Positions 34,637-43,758 are shown, counted from the stretch's first letter. The stretch: DNA of 64,000 nt from Bradyrhizobium sp. CB2312 (GCF_029714425.1 NZ_CP121668.1:4237501-4301500); one strand, 5' to 3'. Numbers and translations are program-made. Notes: generated by a model from the letters alone, not told the origin.

Positions 34637-35497
34637 ATGTCCGCCAGATACGAAGAACTCAAAGGCCTGAAAAACCTCGGCCAGAAATATTCCTACGGCG
34701 ACCGCGAGGTCATGCTCTACGCCTATGGCATCGGCCTCGGCGCCGATCCGATGGACGAGAACGAGCTCGCCTTCGTCAACGAGGGCACGTTCACGCCACG
34801 GCCGCTGAAGGTGGTGCCGACCTTCGCCTCAGTCGCGGCCTGGGGCTCGGGACCGGGCGAGATGAATCTCAACCGCGTCATGGTAGTGGACGGCGAGCGC
34901 GACATCACCTTCCATCAGCCGCTGCCGGTGGCCGCCAACATCACCGCAGACTCCTCCGTGCTCGAGGTCTACGACAAGGGCAAGGACAAGGGCGTCGTTA
35001 TCGCGCACCAGACCGTGCTCAAGAACGAGAAGGGCGAGAAGCTCGCGACACTCGTCGCCTCGCGTTTCGCCCGCGGTGACGGCGGCTTCGGCGGGCCGAA
35101 CTTGACCCAGCCCGATCCGCACAAGATCCCCTCGCGCAGCCCCGACAAGACGATCGATATCGTCACGCGCCCCGATCAGGCGCTGGTCTATCGCCTCTGC
35201 GGCGACCGCAATCCGCTGCACAGCGATCCCGAGTTTGCCAAGAAGGCCGGCTTCCCGCGCCCGATCCTGCACGGCATGTGCACCTACGGCATCACCTGCC
35301 GCGGCGTGCTTCAGACCTATGCCGACTATGACGCTTCCGCCTTCCGCCAGCATGTCGCGCGGTTCTCTTCGCCCGTCTATCCCGGCGAGACCGTCACCAT
35401 GGACCTCTGGAAGGACGGCAACGTGATCTCGTTCGAAGCCAAGGTGAAGTCGCGCGGTGTCACCGTGATCAAGAACGGCAAGACGGTGCTGGGTTAG
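34637..35497 (+). CDS. MaoC-family type-2 enoyl-CoA hydratase
   Basis: This 286-residue protein has the double hot-dog layout of eukaryotic MFE-2 hydratase-2 and its bacterial relatives; it adds water to trans-2-enoyl-CoA to give (R)-3-hydroxyacyl-CoA. The ATG at 34637 follows GGGAGGAAG. The catalytic region is YRLCGDRNPLHSDPEFAKKAGFPRPILHGMCTYG, with the Asp/His hydratase-2 pair. The N-terminal hot-dog includes YGIGLGADPMDENELAFV. Together with the adjacent SDR it reconstitutes the activities of the eukaryotic fused enzyme. Confidence 0.92.
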   Translation: MSARYEELKGLKNLGQKYSYGDREVMLYAYGIGLGADPMDENELAFVNEGTFTPRPLKVVPTFASVAAWGSGPGEMNLNRVMVVDGERDITFHQPLPVAANITADSSVLEVYDKGKDKGVVIAHQTVLKNEKGEKLATLVASRFARGDGGFGGPNLTQPDPHKIPSRSPDKTIDIVTRPDQALVYRLCGDRNPLHSDPEFAKKAGFPRPILHGMCTYGITCRGVLQTYADYDASAFRQHVARFSSPVYPGETVTMDLWKDGNVISFEAKVKSRGVTVIKNGKTVLG

Positions 35498-35527
35498 GCG
35501 GGCCGCTTGCGTCGCTCTGAATTATTT

Positions 35528-35618
35528 CGTCATGCCCGGGCTTGTCCCGGGCATCCACGTTCTTTCGTGCAATTGGCGGCCAAGTTCGTGGATGGCCGGG
35601 ACAAGCCCGGCCAGGACG
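35528..35618. repeat. Repeat family F
   Basis: CGTCATGCCCGGGCTTGTCC and GGACAAGCCCGGCCAGGACG arms with inner CATCCACG / CGTGGATG. It separates the hydratase and SDR genes. Confidence 0.83.
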
Positions 35619-35649
35619 GAGCAAGAAACAAAAACAGGGAGAAGCCACC

Positions 35650-36528
35650 ATGGGACTACTCGACGGCAAGGTTGCGCTGATCACCGGCGCGGGCGGGGGG
35701 CTCGGTGAGGCCTACGCAAAACTGTTCGCGCGAGAAGGGGCCTCGGTCGTCGTCAACGATCTCGGCGGTCCCCGCGACGGCTCCGGTGCTGACAAGTCGA
35801 TGGCGCAGCTTGTGGTGGATGCGATCAAGGCCGAGGGCGGCAAGGCGGTCGCCAACGGTGCCGACATCTCCACCATGGAGGGCGGCCAGTCGGTGTTCGA
35901 CGACGCCATCAAGCACTTTGGTCGGGCCGACATCCTCGTCAACAATGCCGGCATTTTGCGCGACCAGACCTTTGCCAAGGCCAGCGAGGCCGACTGGGAC
36001 AAGGTCATCAAGGTCCACCTGAAGGGTACCTTTTGTTGCACCATGCCGGTATTTCGCTGGATGCGGGAAAACGGCGGCGGCGTCATCGTCAACACTTCCT
36101 CGACATCAGGGCTGATCGGCAATTTCGGCCAGACCAATTACGGCGCGGCGAAGGGCGGCATCTGGGGCCTGTCCAACGTGCTGGCGATCGAGGGCCGGAA
36201 GTACAACATCCGGATCTGGACGCTGGCCCCGGGCGCGCTGACCCGCATGACCGCAGACCTGCCCCGCTATAAGGAGAACCCCTCGGCGGCGCTGGGGCCG
36301 GACGGCATCGCGCCGGCCGTGCTATACATGGTCAGCGATTTGTCGGGCGACCAGACCGGCAAGGTGCTGGGCGTGTCCGGGCCCCGCGGCGTGCGCGAAA
36401 TGCGGATGATGGAGATGGAAGGCTGGAAGCCGCCGCACACGGGCTGGAACGCCCAGGACATCGTCGATCATGCCAAGGAGATCTTCTTCTCCGAGGAGCA
36501 GATCAAGATGGGGGCGCGGAGGTTTTAG
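35650..36528 (+). CDS. MFE-2-type short-chain dehydrogenase
   Basis: The 292-residue SDR resembles the dehydrogenase domain of peroxisomal multifunctional enzyme 2 and would oxidise (R)-3-hydroxyacyl-CoA with NAD+. The cofactor motif is TGAGGGLGEAYA (about 13-24); the acidic ND after strand 2 favours NAD. NNAGILRD (about 100), NTSSTSGL (catalytic Ser) and NYGAAKGGIWGLS (YxxxK) complete the set. The family feature VNDLGGPRDGSGADKSMAQLVVD is present. The C-terminus after 260 is an extra helical tail (WNAQDIVDHAKEIFFSEEQI). AGGGAGAAG precedes the ATG at 35650. Confidence 0.92.
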   Translation: MGLLDGKVALITGAGGGLGEAYAKLFAREGASVVVNDLGGPRDGSGADKSMAQLVVDAIKAEGGKAVANGADISTMEGGQSVFDDAIKHFGRADILVNNAGILRDQTFAKASEADWDKVIKVHLKGTFCCTMPVFRWMRENGGGVIVNTSSTSGLIGNFGQTNYGAAKGGIWGLSNVLAIEGRKYNIRIWTLAPGALTRMTADLPRYKENPSAALGPDGIAPAVLYMVSDLSGDQTGKVLGVSGPRGVREMRMMEMEGWKPPHTGWNAQDIVDHAKEIFFSEEQIKMGARRF

Positions 36529-36533
36529 AAGGC

Positions 36534-36630
36534 CGTCATCCCGGGGCACGCGAAGCGTGAGCCCGGGATCCATACTCCGGATCGTGGTTATGGATTCCGG
36601 GCTCGCGACTACGTCGCGCCCCGGAATGAC
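36534..36630. repeat. Repeat family G (CGTCATCCCGGGGC type)
   Basis: CGTCATCCCGGGGCACGCG and CGCGCCCCGGAATGAC arms with inner GAGCCCGGGATCCAT and ATGGATTCCGGGCTC. A second copy is at 59,335. Confidence 0.83.
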
Positions 36631-36657
36631 AGATAGAGAGAGAGAGACGAGGACTAG

Positions 36658-37611
36658 ATGAAACTCACCGCCGACGCCAAGGGCACTTTCGCAATCGCGC
36701 CGACGCCGTTCCACGACGACGGCCGGATCGACGAGCGCTCGATCGACCGCCTGACCGATTTCTACGAGGAGGTCGGCTGCGACGGCGTCACGGTGCTGGG
36801 CATCCTGGGTGAGGCCCCGAAGTTAGACGCCGCCGAGGCCGAGCAGGTGGCGGTGCGTTACGTCAAGCGCGCCAAGAAGATGCAGGTGATCGTCGGCGTC
36901 TCCGCACCGGGCTTTGCCACCATGCGCTCGCTGGCGAAGGCCTCGATGGATGCGGGCGCGGCCGGCGTCATGATCGCGCCGCCGCCGTCGCTTCGCACCG
37001 ACGACCAGATCGTCGGCTATTTCAAGCAGGCTGCCGAGGCGATCGGCCCCGATATTCCCTGGGTGCTCCAGGATTATCCGCTGACGCTCTCGGTGGTGTT
37101 CACCCCCTCGGTGATCCGCAAGATCGTCATGGACAATCCGAACTGCGTGATGCTCAAGCACGAGGACTGGCCGGGCCTGGAGAAGATCTCGACCCTGCGC
37201 GGCTTCCAGAAGGATGGCTCGCTGCGTCCGCTCTCGATCCTCTGCGGCAATGGCGGCACGTTCCTCGATTTCGAGATGGAGCGCGGTGCCGACGGCGCCA
37301 TGACCGGCTACGCCTTCCCCGAACTCCTGATCGACGTCGTGAACCTTTCCAAGGCCGGCAAGCGCGATGCCGCACATGACATCTTCGACGCGCATCTGCC
37401 TCTGATCCGCTACGAGCAGCAGCCCGGCGTCGGCCTCACCGTGCGCAAATACGTGCTCCAGAAGCGCGGCATCATTGCCTCCAGCGCGCAGCGCAAGCCC
37501 GGCGCGACGATGACGGCGACGGCGAAGGCCGAGGTCGACTATCTCCTGTCGCGCGTCGCCCGTTTCGACAAGCGCGCCAATCTCGGCCCGCAATCCAGCG
37601 CCGCAGGTTAG
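36658..37611 (+). CDS. DapA/NAL-family aldolase or dehydratase
   Basis: This 317-residue TIM barrel belongs to the dihydrodipicolinate synthase/N-acetylneuraminate lyase family. The Schiff-base lysine is in CVMLKHEDWPG and the tyrosine in LQDYPLT. GILGEAPKLDAAE stands in place of the GTTGE motif of true DapA, so the substrate is probably not aspartate semialdehyde. It lies in the cluster of CoA-ester genes and 4 bp upstream of the Nudix gene, which suggests a catabolic aldolase role, for example on a pyruvate-containing intermediate. The ATG at 36658 follows GAGACGAGGA. Confidence 0.88.
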   Translation: MKLTADAKGTFAIAPTPFHDDGRIDERSIDRLTDFYEEVGCDGVTVLGILGEAPKLDAAEAEQVAVRYVKRAKKMQVIVGVSAPGFATMRSLAKASMDAGAAGVMIAPPPSLRTDDQIVGYFKQAAEAIGPDIPWVLQDYPLTLSVVFTPSVIRKIVMDNPNCVMLKHEDWPGLEKISTLRGFQKDGSLRPLSILCGNGGTFLDFEMERGADGAMTGYAFPELLIDVVNLSKAGKRDAAHDIFDAHLPLIRYEQQPGVGLTVRKYVLQKRGIIASSAQRKPGATMTATAKAEVDYLLSRVARFDKRANLGPQSSAAG

Positions 37612-37615
37612 TTGA

Positions 37616-38410
37616 ATGCCAGAAACATCAGCATCACGCCCGGCGTCGACGATCCTCCTGCTGCGCGATGGCGCGAAGGAAATCGAAGTCTTCATGATGG
37701 TTCGCCATCATCAGATCGAGTTCAACTCGGGCGCGCTGGTGTTTCCGGGCGGCAGCGTCGATGCCGGCGACAACGAGATCGTCGCCCGCGCCGACCTCTA
37801 TTCGGGCGGCGAGGGCTTGAGCGAAGCGGACCGCGGTTTTCGGATCGCCGCGATCCGCGAGACTTTTGAGGAGAGCGGCATCCTGCTCGCGCGCTCCAAA
37901 GACTCCGGCACGCCGATCAATGCGAAGCGGGCTGGCGAGATCGCGGACAAGCATCGCATCGCGCTCAACGAGCACAAGATCAGCTTCCTCAGCATTCTCG
38001 CCGACAACGGCCTCCAGCTCGCGCTGGACACGCTCGTGCCCTACGCGCACTGGATCACGCCCGAGGGCATGCCGAAGCGGTTCGACACCTGGTTCTTCCT
38101 GGCGGCCGCGCCGCCGGACCAGCTCGGCGCGCATGACGGCCGCGAGTCCACCGATTCGATCTGGGTCTCGCCGCGCGAGGCGGTGGAGGGCGGCGAGAGC
38201 GGCCGCTTCAAGCTGCCGTTCCCGACCACGCGCAATCTGATCCGGCTCGCCAAGCAGCCAAACGTGAACGCCGCGATCGAGCACGCCCGCGGCATGTCCA
38301 TCGTCACGGTGATGCCTGTGATGACCAAGACCGAAACCGGCCGCCAGCTCCGCATCCCCCGCGAGGCCGGCTATGATGGCGAGGTGTTCGAGGTCGGGGC
38401 GGTCGGCTAG
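37616..38410 (+). CDS. Nudix hydrolase, NUDT7/19-like
   Basis: The 264-residue protein has the NUDT7/NUDT19-like layout associated with CoA and acyl-CoA pyrophosphatases. VMMVRHHQIEFNSGALVFPGGSVD opens the domain, and the Nudix helix is RIAAIRETFEESGILLA after a long insertion, as in that group. Residues AHWITPEGMPKRFDTWFF are also typical of it. The ATG at 37616 lies 4 bp after the DapA-family stop, so both are co-transcribed. In this setting it may recycle or clear CoA esters. The exact substrate is not shown. Confidence 0.88.
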   Translation: MPETSASRPASTILLLRDGAKEIEVFMMVRHHQIEFNSGALVFPGGSVDAGDNEIVARADLYSGGEGLSEADRGFRIAAIRETFEESGILLARSKDSGTPINAKRAGEIADKHRIALNEHKISFLSILADNGLQLALDTLVPYAHWITPEGMPKRFDTWFFLAAAPPDQLGAHDGRESTDSIWVSPREAVEGGESGRFKLPFPTTRNLIRLAKQPNVNAAIEHARGMSIVTVMPVMTKTETGRQLRIPREAGYDGEVFEVGAVG

Positions 38411-38488
38411 TACACTTCGACACGCAACGAAGTATTGGGGAGCGCGAACGCGCTAGGTTCCGTCCATTGCGGAATGGACGGGCGCATC

Positions 38489-39403
38489 ATGGATACGAGG
38501 CAGGACACCAACATCGCCGTCGAGCTGGCGCTGCTGGTTATGCTCGCGACGCTCTGGGGCGGCTCCTACACCTTCATCAAGCTCGGTGTCGCCACCATCC
38601 CGCCGATCACGCTGATCGCGGCGCGGACCGCCATTGCGGGGCTGCTGCTGCTGCTCGTGATGTGGGTGAGGGGCATCCGGATGCCGACCGATGCGGCGAC
38701 CTGGCAGCGCTTCGCGTTCCAGGCCGTGCTCAACAGCGTCATCCCCTGGACCCTGATCGCCTGGGGCGAGCGCCACGTCGATGCCGCGCTTGCCACCATC
38801 CTCAACTCGGCCGGCCCGATCTTCACCTTCCTGCTCACCGCAATCGTCACCCGCCACGAGGCAACGACGCCGCGAAAGCTGTTCGGCGTGGTCGCCGGCA
38901 TGGCTGGTATCCTGCTGATCGTCGGCGTCGATGCGGTCCATGACGTCGGCAGCGGCATCGTTGCGGAGGCCGCGATCGTCGCCGCCACCGTCTGCTATGC
39001 CTGCGCCGCGATCTTCGGCCGCAGTTTTAAAGGCCTCGATCCCATGGCGCCTGCCGCCGGCTCGCTGCTGGCGGGGGCGGCGGTGCTGATCCCGGCCTCG
39101 CTGGTCGTCGAGCAGCCCTGGACGGTAACGCCCTCGCTGAGCTCGGTGCTGGCCTTGCTCGCGCTCGCCGTATTCTCGACCGCGGCGGCGTTCGCGATCT
39201 ACTTCCGCCTGATCCAGACCCTGGGCTCGGTCGGAACCACCGCGCAGGCGTATCTGCGCGTCCCCATCGGGGTCGCCATCAGCGTCGCCTTCCTTGGCGA
39301 GACCCTGAGCCGGACCGCCTGGATCGGGCTCGCCTGCGTCGTCCTCGGCGTCGCCGCCATGACGATCCCCGCCCGCCGGCCGGCCAGCGCCCAGGCGTCA
39401 TAA
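38489..39403 (+). CDS. EamA/DMT-family transporter (first)
   Basis: This 304-residue drug/metabolite transporter has ten predicted spans in two EamA repeats. LATLWGGSYTFIKLGVATIPPITLIAARTAIAGLLLLL opens repeat 1, and repeat 2 runs from about 150 to 285 (ATVCYACAAIFGRSF, VFSTAAAFAIYFRLIQTLGSV). The ATG at 38489 (MDTRQDTN) is chosen; an ATG at 38474 adds five residues and is equally possible. It is transcribed in the direction of the CoA cluster, 78 bp beyond the Nudix gene, but substrate and operon membership are uncertain. Confidence 0.88.
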   Translation: MDTRQDTNIAVELALLVMLATLWGGSYTFIKLGVATIPPITLIAARTAIAGLLLLLVMWVRGIRMPTDAATWQRFAFQAVLNSVIPWTLIAWGERHVDAALATILNSAGPIFTFLLTAIVTRHEATTPRKLFGVVAGMAGILLIVGVDAVHDVGSGIVAEAAIVAATVCYACAAIFGRSFKGLDPMAPAAGSLLAGAAVLIPASLVVEQPWTVTPSLSSVLALLALAVFSTAAAFAIYFRLIQTLGSVGTTAQAYLRVPIGVAISVAFLGETLSRTAWIGLACVVLGVAAMTIPARRPASAQAS

Positions 39404-39526
39404 AGTCGAGGCGGAGGAGGGCGGTAGGCCGGAATATTAAGGATATTGGACGTCCCGAGGCATGTTCCCCCGGGCCTGCAATACGTCGTATATTGGGCTA
39501 CCAGTAGCCCGGTCCTCAAAACACCA

Positions 39527-42214
39527 ATGTCCGCCGAATTGACGCCGACCCCTGAGAAAAAGCGAACATTCTCGCTCTCCATCGGCCAGCTCACCTTCGG
39601 CAGCTTCCTCCTGGTGCTGGCGGTGATGATCGTCACCTCGACCGCGAGCGTGATCGCGATCCGGCACATTGACACGACCTTCGCCGAGCTCCAGCGGCTC
39701 CAGAGCGTCGGCGACCTCGCCGAGGACATCGATCGCCGCATGAACGAGCTGCGGCTCGCCGCGCGCGACTTCGTCACCGATCCCGGCGCCGGCATCCAGT
39801 TCAAGCAGGTGGGCGAGGCGGCCTCGACCCTCAGCGACATCCTGAAGAAAACCCGCATCGAGCTCGCGCCCGAGCAGCAGGACATGATCGACGGGGTCAC
39901 CGAGCGCCTTGCGACCTATCGCAGTGGCCTGGAGCGGATCTCGACCCTGATCGACCGCCGCGCCCAGCTGCTCGCCGGCCTGCCGCCGCTGCGCGACCGG
40001 TTCGACGCGGCCGTGTTGGGCGCCGCGGACCGCGAGCTGGCCTCCCGCCTGTCCGAGGCGCAGAGCCGGATCGCGCTCGGCTTGCTCGCGCGGAACCCGT
40101 CGGCGGCCGAGCAGGCGGCGCAGGGCATGCGGACGATGGACATCGCCGACAGCGGGTTGAAGACGGCCGTCAACGACTACGCCGAGGCCATCATTGCAGT
40201 CGCCGTCCGGGAGCGGCAGATCGCCGACATCGACCGCGAGGTGCTGGGCACCGAGGGCCGGCTGATCGGCCGCGTCACCGAACTGCTGCGCGATGTCAGC
40301 GACCGCCGCGGCCACGTGCTGTCGCGCGACTTCGCCCGGACGCTTGCGGAGGCGCGGTGGCAGAGCATCGTGCTCGGAAGCGTCGGCGTGCTGATCGGCA
40401 TGGTCGCGGCCGCCTTCGTGGTACGGCGGACCGTCCGGCCGCTGGCAAAGATCGCGCGATCCATTCGCGCGCTTGCGGCCGGCGAGAAGAACACTTCGAT
40501 CCCGTCTGCCGACCTCGACAACGAGATTGGCGACATCGCGCGCGCAGCCGAAGTGTTCCGCCGCGCACTGGAGGAGGCCGACACCGCGCGCGAGGCGGCG
40601 GTGCGCGCGCTCACCGAGCAGCGCCTCGCGGAAGAGAGCTATCGGAAGCTGTTCGAGGGCTCGGTCGACGGCATCTACGTGACAACGCCGGCCGGCGACC
40701 TCCTCAACGCCAATCCGGCGCTGGCGCGGATGATGGGCTATGACAGCCCGCAGCACCTGATCGACAGCATCAACGACATAGCCCACACCATCTACGTCCT
40801 TCCCGAGGCGCGCGACGAGTACCAGCGGCTGATGGCGCGCGACGGCATGGTGCGCGAGTTCGAGTACCAGGTGCGCCAGCGCAGCGGCAACATCCTGTGG
40901 CTCTCCGATAGCGCCACCGGCGTGCGGGACGAAGCCGGCAACATCGTCCGCTACGAGGGCACGCTGCGCGACATCACCGACCAGAAGCGGGCGGAAGACG
41001 CCATCGCCGAAGGCCGGCGCCTGCTCCAGCAGGTCATCGACACCGTGCCCGCGGTGATCAACGTCAAGGACCGCGACCTGCGCTATGTGCTGATGAACCG
41101 CTACATGGCCGGCATCTTCGGCATCGAGCCCGGCGATGCGCTCGGCCGCACCACCGCGGACCTGATGTCACGCTACGGCGCGGCCAAGACCGACGAGAAC
41201 GACAAGCGCGTGCTCAGGCTGCGCAAGGGGCTCGGCTTCTACGAGGAGGAGTACAAGGACGCCGCCGGCAACATGCGGCAATGGCTTGTCAACAAGCTGC
41301 CGCTGCTCGACGCCGAGGGCGAGATAGAGCGGATCGTCACCGTCGCGCTCGACATCGGCGAGCGCAAGCGCGGCGAGCAGGAGATGCGCAAAGCCAAGGA
41401 ATCCGCCGAGACCGCGCTGCGCAATCTGCGCGAGACCCAGGCCTCGCTGATCGAGGCGGAGAAGCTTGCTGCGCTCGGACGCCTCGTTGCCGGCGTCGCG
41501 CACGAGGTCAACAACCCCGTCGGCATCAGCCTCACGGTCGCCTCCGCGCTGGAGCGCAAGACTGCGACCTTTACCTCCGAGGTCGAGCGCGGCGAGCTTC
41601 GTCGCTCCACACTCAACGACTTCCTCAACACCAGCCGCGATGCGTCCTCGCAGCTCGTTTCCAATCTCAACCGCGCCGCCGAGCTGATCCAGTCGTTCAA
41701 GCAGGTCGCGGCCGACCGCAACTATTCGGATCAGCGCATGTTCGATCTCGGCGATCTCACCGAGCAGGTGGTGATGAGTTTGCGGCCGGGCCTGCGCAAG
41801 CACAATCTGACGCTCAATGTCGAGTGCCAGCCGGACCTCACCATGAACAGCTATCCCGGTCCCTACGGCCAGGTGCTGACCAACCTGTTTCTCAATTCGG
41901 TGGCACACGCCTTCCCGGACGGCCGTCCCGGGACCATCGACATCCAGGTGCGCGAGTCCGGCAAGGACAATGTCGAGATCATCTTCTCGGACAATGGCTG
42001 CGGCATGTCGCTCGACGTCCGCCGCCGCGCATTCGATCCGTTCTTTACGACAAGGCGCGACCAGGGTGGCACCGGTCTCGGGCTGCACATCGTCTACAGC
42101 ATCGTCACCAACCGCCTCGGCGGGCGGCTCGATCTCGATTCCGAGCCGGGCAGCGGCACGCGTATCCAGATCATCCTGCCGCGCACGGCGCCGCTTGAGC
42201 AGGCTGCGGAATAG
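39527..42214 (+). CDS. PAS-domain sensor histidine kinase
   Basis: This is a membrane-anchored kinase of 895 residues. A first span (LTFGSFLLVLAVMIVTSTASVIAI, about 18-42) precedes a large periplasmic helical sensor region (about 45-280). A second span (about 285-305) leads into a HAMP domain (about 304-356). Two PAS domains follow (about 370-490, SYRKLFEGSVDGIYVTTPAG; and about 500-625). The phosphoacceptor box is GVAHEVNNPVG with His near 658. N and G boxes are LTNLFLNSVAHAF, DNGCGMSLD and GGTGLGLHIVYSIV. No response regulator lies nearby. It is tail to tail with the GrlR-like gene; the stops abut. Confidence 0.92.
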   Translation: MSAELTPTPEKKRTFSLSIGQLTFGSFLLVLAVMIVTSTASVIAIRHIDTTFAELQRLQSVGDLAEDIDRRMNELRLAARDFVTDPGAGIQFKQVGEAASTLSDILKKTRIELAPEQQDMIDGVTERLATYRSGLERISTLIDRRAQLLAGLPPLRDRFDAAVLGAADRELASRLSEAQSRIALGLLARNPSAAEQAAQGMRTMDIADSGLKTAVNDYAEAIIAVAVRERQIADIDREVLGTEGRLIGRVTELLRDVSDRRGHVLSRDFARTLAEARWQSIVLGSVGVLIGMVAAAFVVRRTVRPLAKIARSIRALAAGEKNTSIPSADLDNEIGDIARAAEVFRRALEEADTAREAAVRALTEQRLAEESYRKLFEGSVDGIYVTTPAGDLLNANPALARMMGYDSPQHLIDSINDIAHTIYVLPEARDEYQRLMARDGMVREFEYQVRQRSGNILWLSDSATGVRDEAGNIVRYEGTLRDITDQKRAEDAIAEGRRLLQQVIDTVPAVINVKDRDLRYVLMNRYMAGIFGIEPGDALGRTTADLMSRYGAAKTDENDKRVLRLRKGLGFYEEEYKDAAGNMRQWLVNKLPLLDAEGEIERIVTVALDIGERKRGEQEMRKAKESAETALRNLRETQASLIEAEKLAALGRLVAGVAHEVNNPVGISLTVASALERKTATFTSEVERGELRRSTLNDFLNTSRDASSQLVSNLNRAAELIQSFKQVAADRNYSDQRMFDLGDLTEQVVMSLRPGLRKHNLTLNVECQPDLTMNSYPGPYGQVLTNLFLNSVAHAFPDGRPGTIDIQVRESGKDNVEIIFSDNGCGMSLDVRRRAFDPFFTTRRDQGGTGLGLHIVYSIVTNRLGGRLDLDSEPGSGTRIQIILPRTAPLEQAAE

Positions 42215-42565
42215 CTAATCCGCGTCAGCGAGCCGGTGCAGGGTGGCGCCGAAGATCTGGCTGGCCTTGCCGACGAGAGCCGTGCCGGTCATCTCCGCGC
42301 GAGTGTCCGTGAAGGTCCCGCTGACGCCGATGCCGACCGGGGCAGGGCCGCCGAACAGGGGATTGTCGTCACCCCGTGGCGAGGTGTGGCGCTGCACCAG
42401 CACCTCACCCTTGAAGGTGTTGTCCTTCACGATGTAGCTGCCGGTGTAAAACAGGTAGGCGTCGCCGCCAAGAATCCTGCCGTCGCGAAAAAGAATCACG
42501 CCGCTGCCCTTGCCGACTCGACCATCGAGCAGACTCACGTGAATCGAATAGAGGCCGTTCTTCAT
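42215..42565 (-). CDS. GrlR-family small protein
   Basis: This 116-residue beta-rich protein resembles the GrlR family, whose E. coli member restrains the type III secretion activator GrlA. MKNGLYSIHVSLLDGRVGKGSGVILFRDGRILGGDAYLFYTGSYIV is characteristic. The start at 42565 (MKNGLY) is chosen over the upstream ATG at 42604. No type III or GrlA-like gene is in this window, so the regulatory target is unknown. Such genes are common in Bradyrhizobium outside secretion islands. Confidence 0.85.
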   Translation of the reverse strand: MKNGLYSIHVSLLDGRVGKGSGVILFRDGRILGGDAYLFYTGSYIVKDNTFKGEVLVQRHTSPRGDDNPLFGGPAPVGIGVSGTFTDTRAEMTGTALVGKASQIFGATLHRLADAD

Positions 42566-42824
42566 AACGTCCCGTAGGCCGGCCGCCATCGCCCAATGGG
42601 GCAACCGGTAAAGCTTTTATGCCAAAGCGCAATCCCGCACGCAACGCGGCAGTTTGCCGGCCGGCAAGCTATCCCCGCCACGCGCACCGTAATTGTCCCG
42701 GCTTGTCTGTGACACCGATATGACGGTCTCATTATGAGGCGAGGCCAGTCATTGCGAATCAAGTTGGCCCGCGAAATGCATAACCATTGTTGCACTGGCC
42801 GCGGGGTGCTGGAGCAAGACAAAC

Positions 42825-43322
42825 GTGAGCAACTGGATCGATTCCGGCGGCGATGAGCCGCGTCAGTACAGTGCGCGTCCCACGATTTGCAAAAACGAAC
42901 TGCGGATTGGCAGCGCGGCACGCTGGCGACGCGTGACGAAGCTGGCTTGCGCCGCGGCTCTGATTGCGCTCGCAGTCCCTTTCGGGCACGCGCGCGATCG
43001 CGGCCAGTTCGTCAACACCAATGCCGATCTGAAGGCTTGGTTCGACGGCCTGCGCAGTGGCAAAGGGCCGTGCTGCTCCGATGCCGACGGCTCGGCGCTC
43101 TCGGATACCGACTGGGAGAGCAAGGACGGGCACTATCGCGTCCGCATCCCGCGCCTGGGCTATATGCTCGACCGCCAGCAGCAGCAGGAGATGGTCTGGG
43201 TCGACGTGCCCGAGGAGGCCGTGATCTCGGAGCCGAACCGGGTGGGGCGCACCATGGTGTGGCCGATCTACGGCTACACGGGCGTGACCATCCGCTGCTT
43301 CATGCCCGGTAGCATGACGTAG
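42825..43322 (+). CDS. Exported hypothetical protein with Cys pair
   Basis: The 165-residue frame starts with a GTG at 42825. A second GTG at 42933 (MTKLACAAALIALAVPFGHA) would open directly with a signal peptide and may be the true start, giving 129 residues. The mature part has FDGLRSGKGPCCSDADGSALSDTDWESKDGHYRVRIPRLG and VDVPEEAVISEPNRVGRTMVWPIYGYTGVTIRCFMPG. A CC pair and a late Cys could form a disulfide. The protein is of a rhizobial exported type without a known role. Confidence 0.7.
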   Translation: MSNWIDSGGDEPRQYSARPTICKNELRIGSAARWRRVTKLACAAALIALAVPFGHARDRGQFVNTNADLKAWFDGLRSGKGPCCSDADGSALSDTDWESKDGHYRVRIPRLGYMLDRQQQQEMVWVDVPEEAVISEPNRVGRTMVWPIYGYTGVTIRCFMPGSMT

Positions 43323-43371
43323 CGCCACCCGGCGATGCTCGGGCGGCGGCTGATGCCTGATGCGGCTTGCG

Positions 43372-43758
43372 TCAGGTGTATTTCTTGTCGCGCTCGAGCA
43401 ACTCGATGGAGATGCCTTCCGGGCCGCGGATGAAGCAGATGCGCACGCCGGGGCGGATCGTGGTCGGCTCGCGCGTGAAGGTGACGCCCTTGGCCTTGAT
43501 CTCGGCCGCGACGGCGTCGATGTCCTTCACCGTGAGGCCGAAATGGTCGAGGCCCTGATGCGGGTGCGGGGGCGGCGGGTTGACGGCGTTGTCGCCCTCG
43601 AGCGGCGCGATGAAGATTTTTGCGCCGCCGAGGTTCACGTCGATCCGTCCGGGCGCGCGTACGATCTCACCACCAAGGATGTCCCGCAGCCAGGCCGCCG
43701 TGGCCTCCGGATCGGGGCTGCGCAGATGGACGTGATCCCAGGTGACGACGACTGGCAT
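43372..43758 (-). CDS. VOC-family (glyoxalase/dioxygenase-like) protein
   Basis: The 128-residue protein is a single VOC unit: two beta-alpha-beta3 modules, with DHVHLRSPDPEATAAWLRDILGG and LDHFGLTVKDIDAVAAEIKAKG. His of DHVHL, Glu in ISIELLERD and His of LDHFG are the likely metal ligands. This pattern fits a glyoxalase I-like or related lyase. It is a single gene with no functional neighbour. Confidence 0.88.
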   Translation of the reverse strand: MPVVVTWDHVHLRSPDPEATAAWLRDILGGEIVRAPGRIDVNLGGAKIFIAPLEGDNAVNPPPPHPHQGLDHFGLTVKDIDAVAAEIKAKGVTFTREPTTIRPGVRICFIRGPEGISIELLERDKKYT

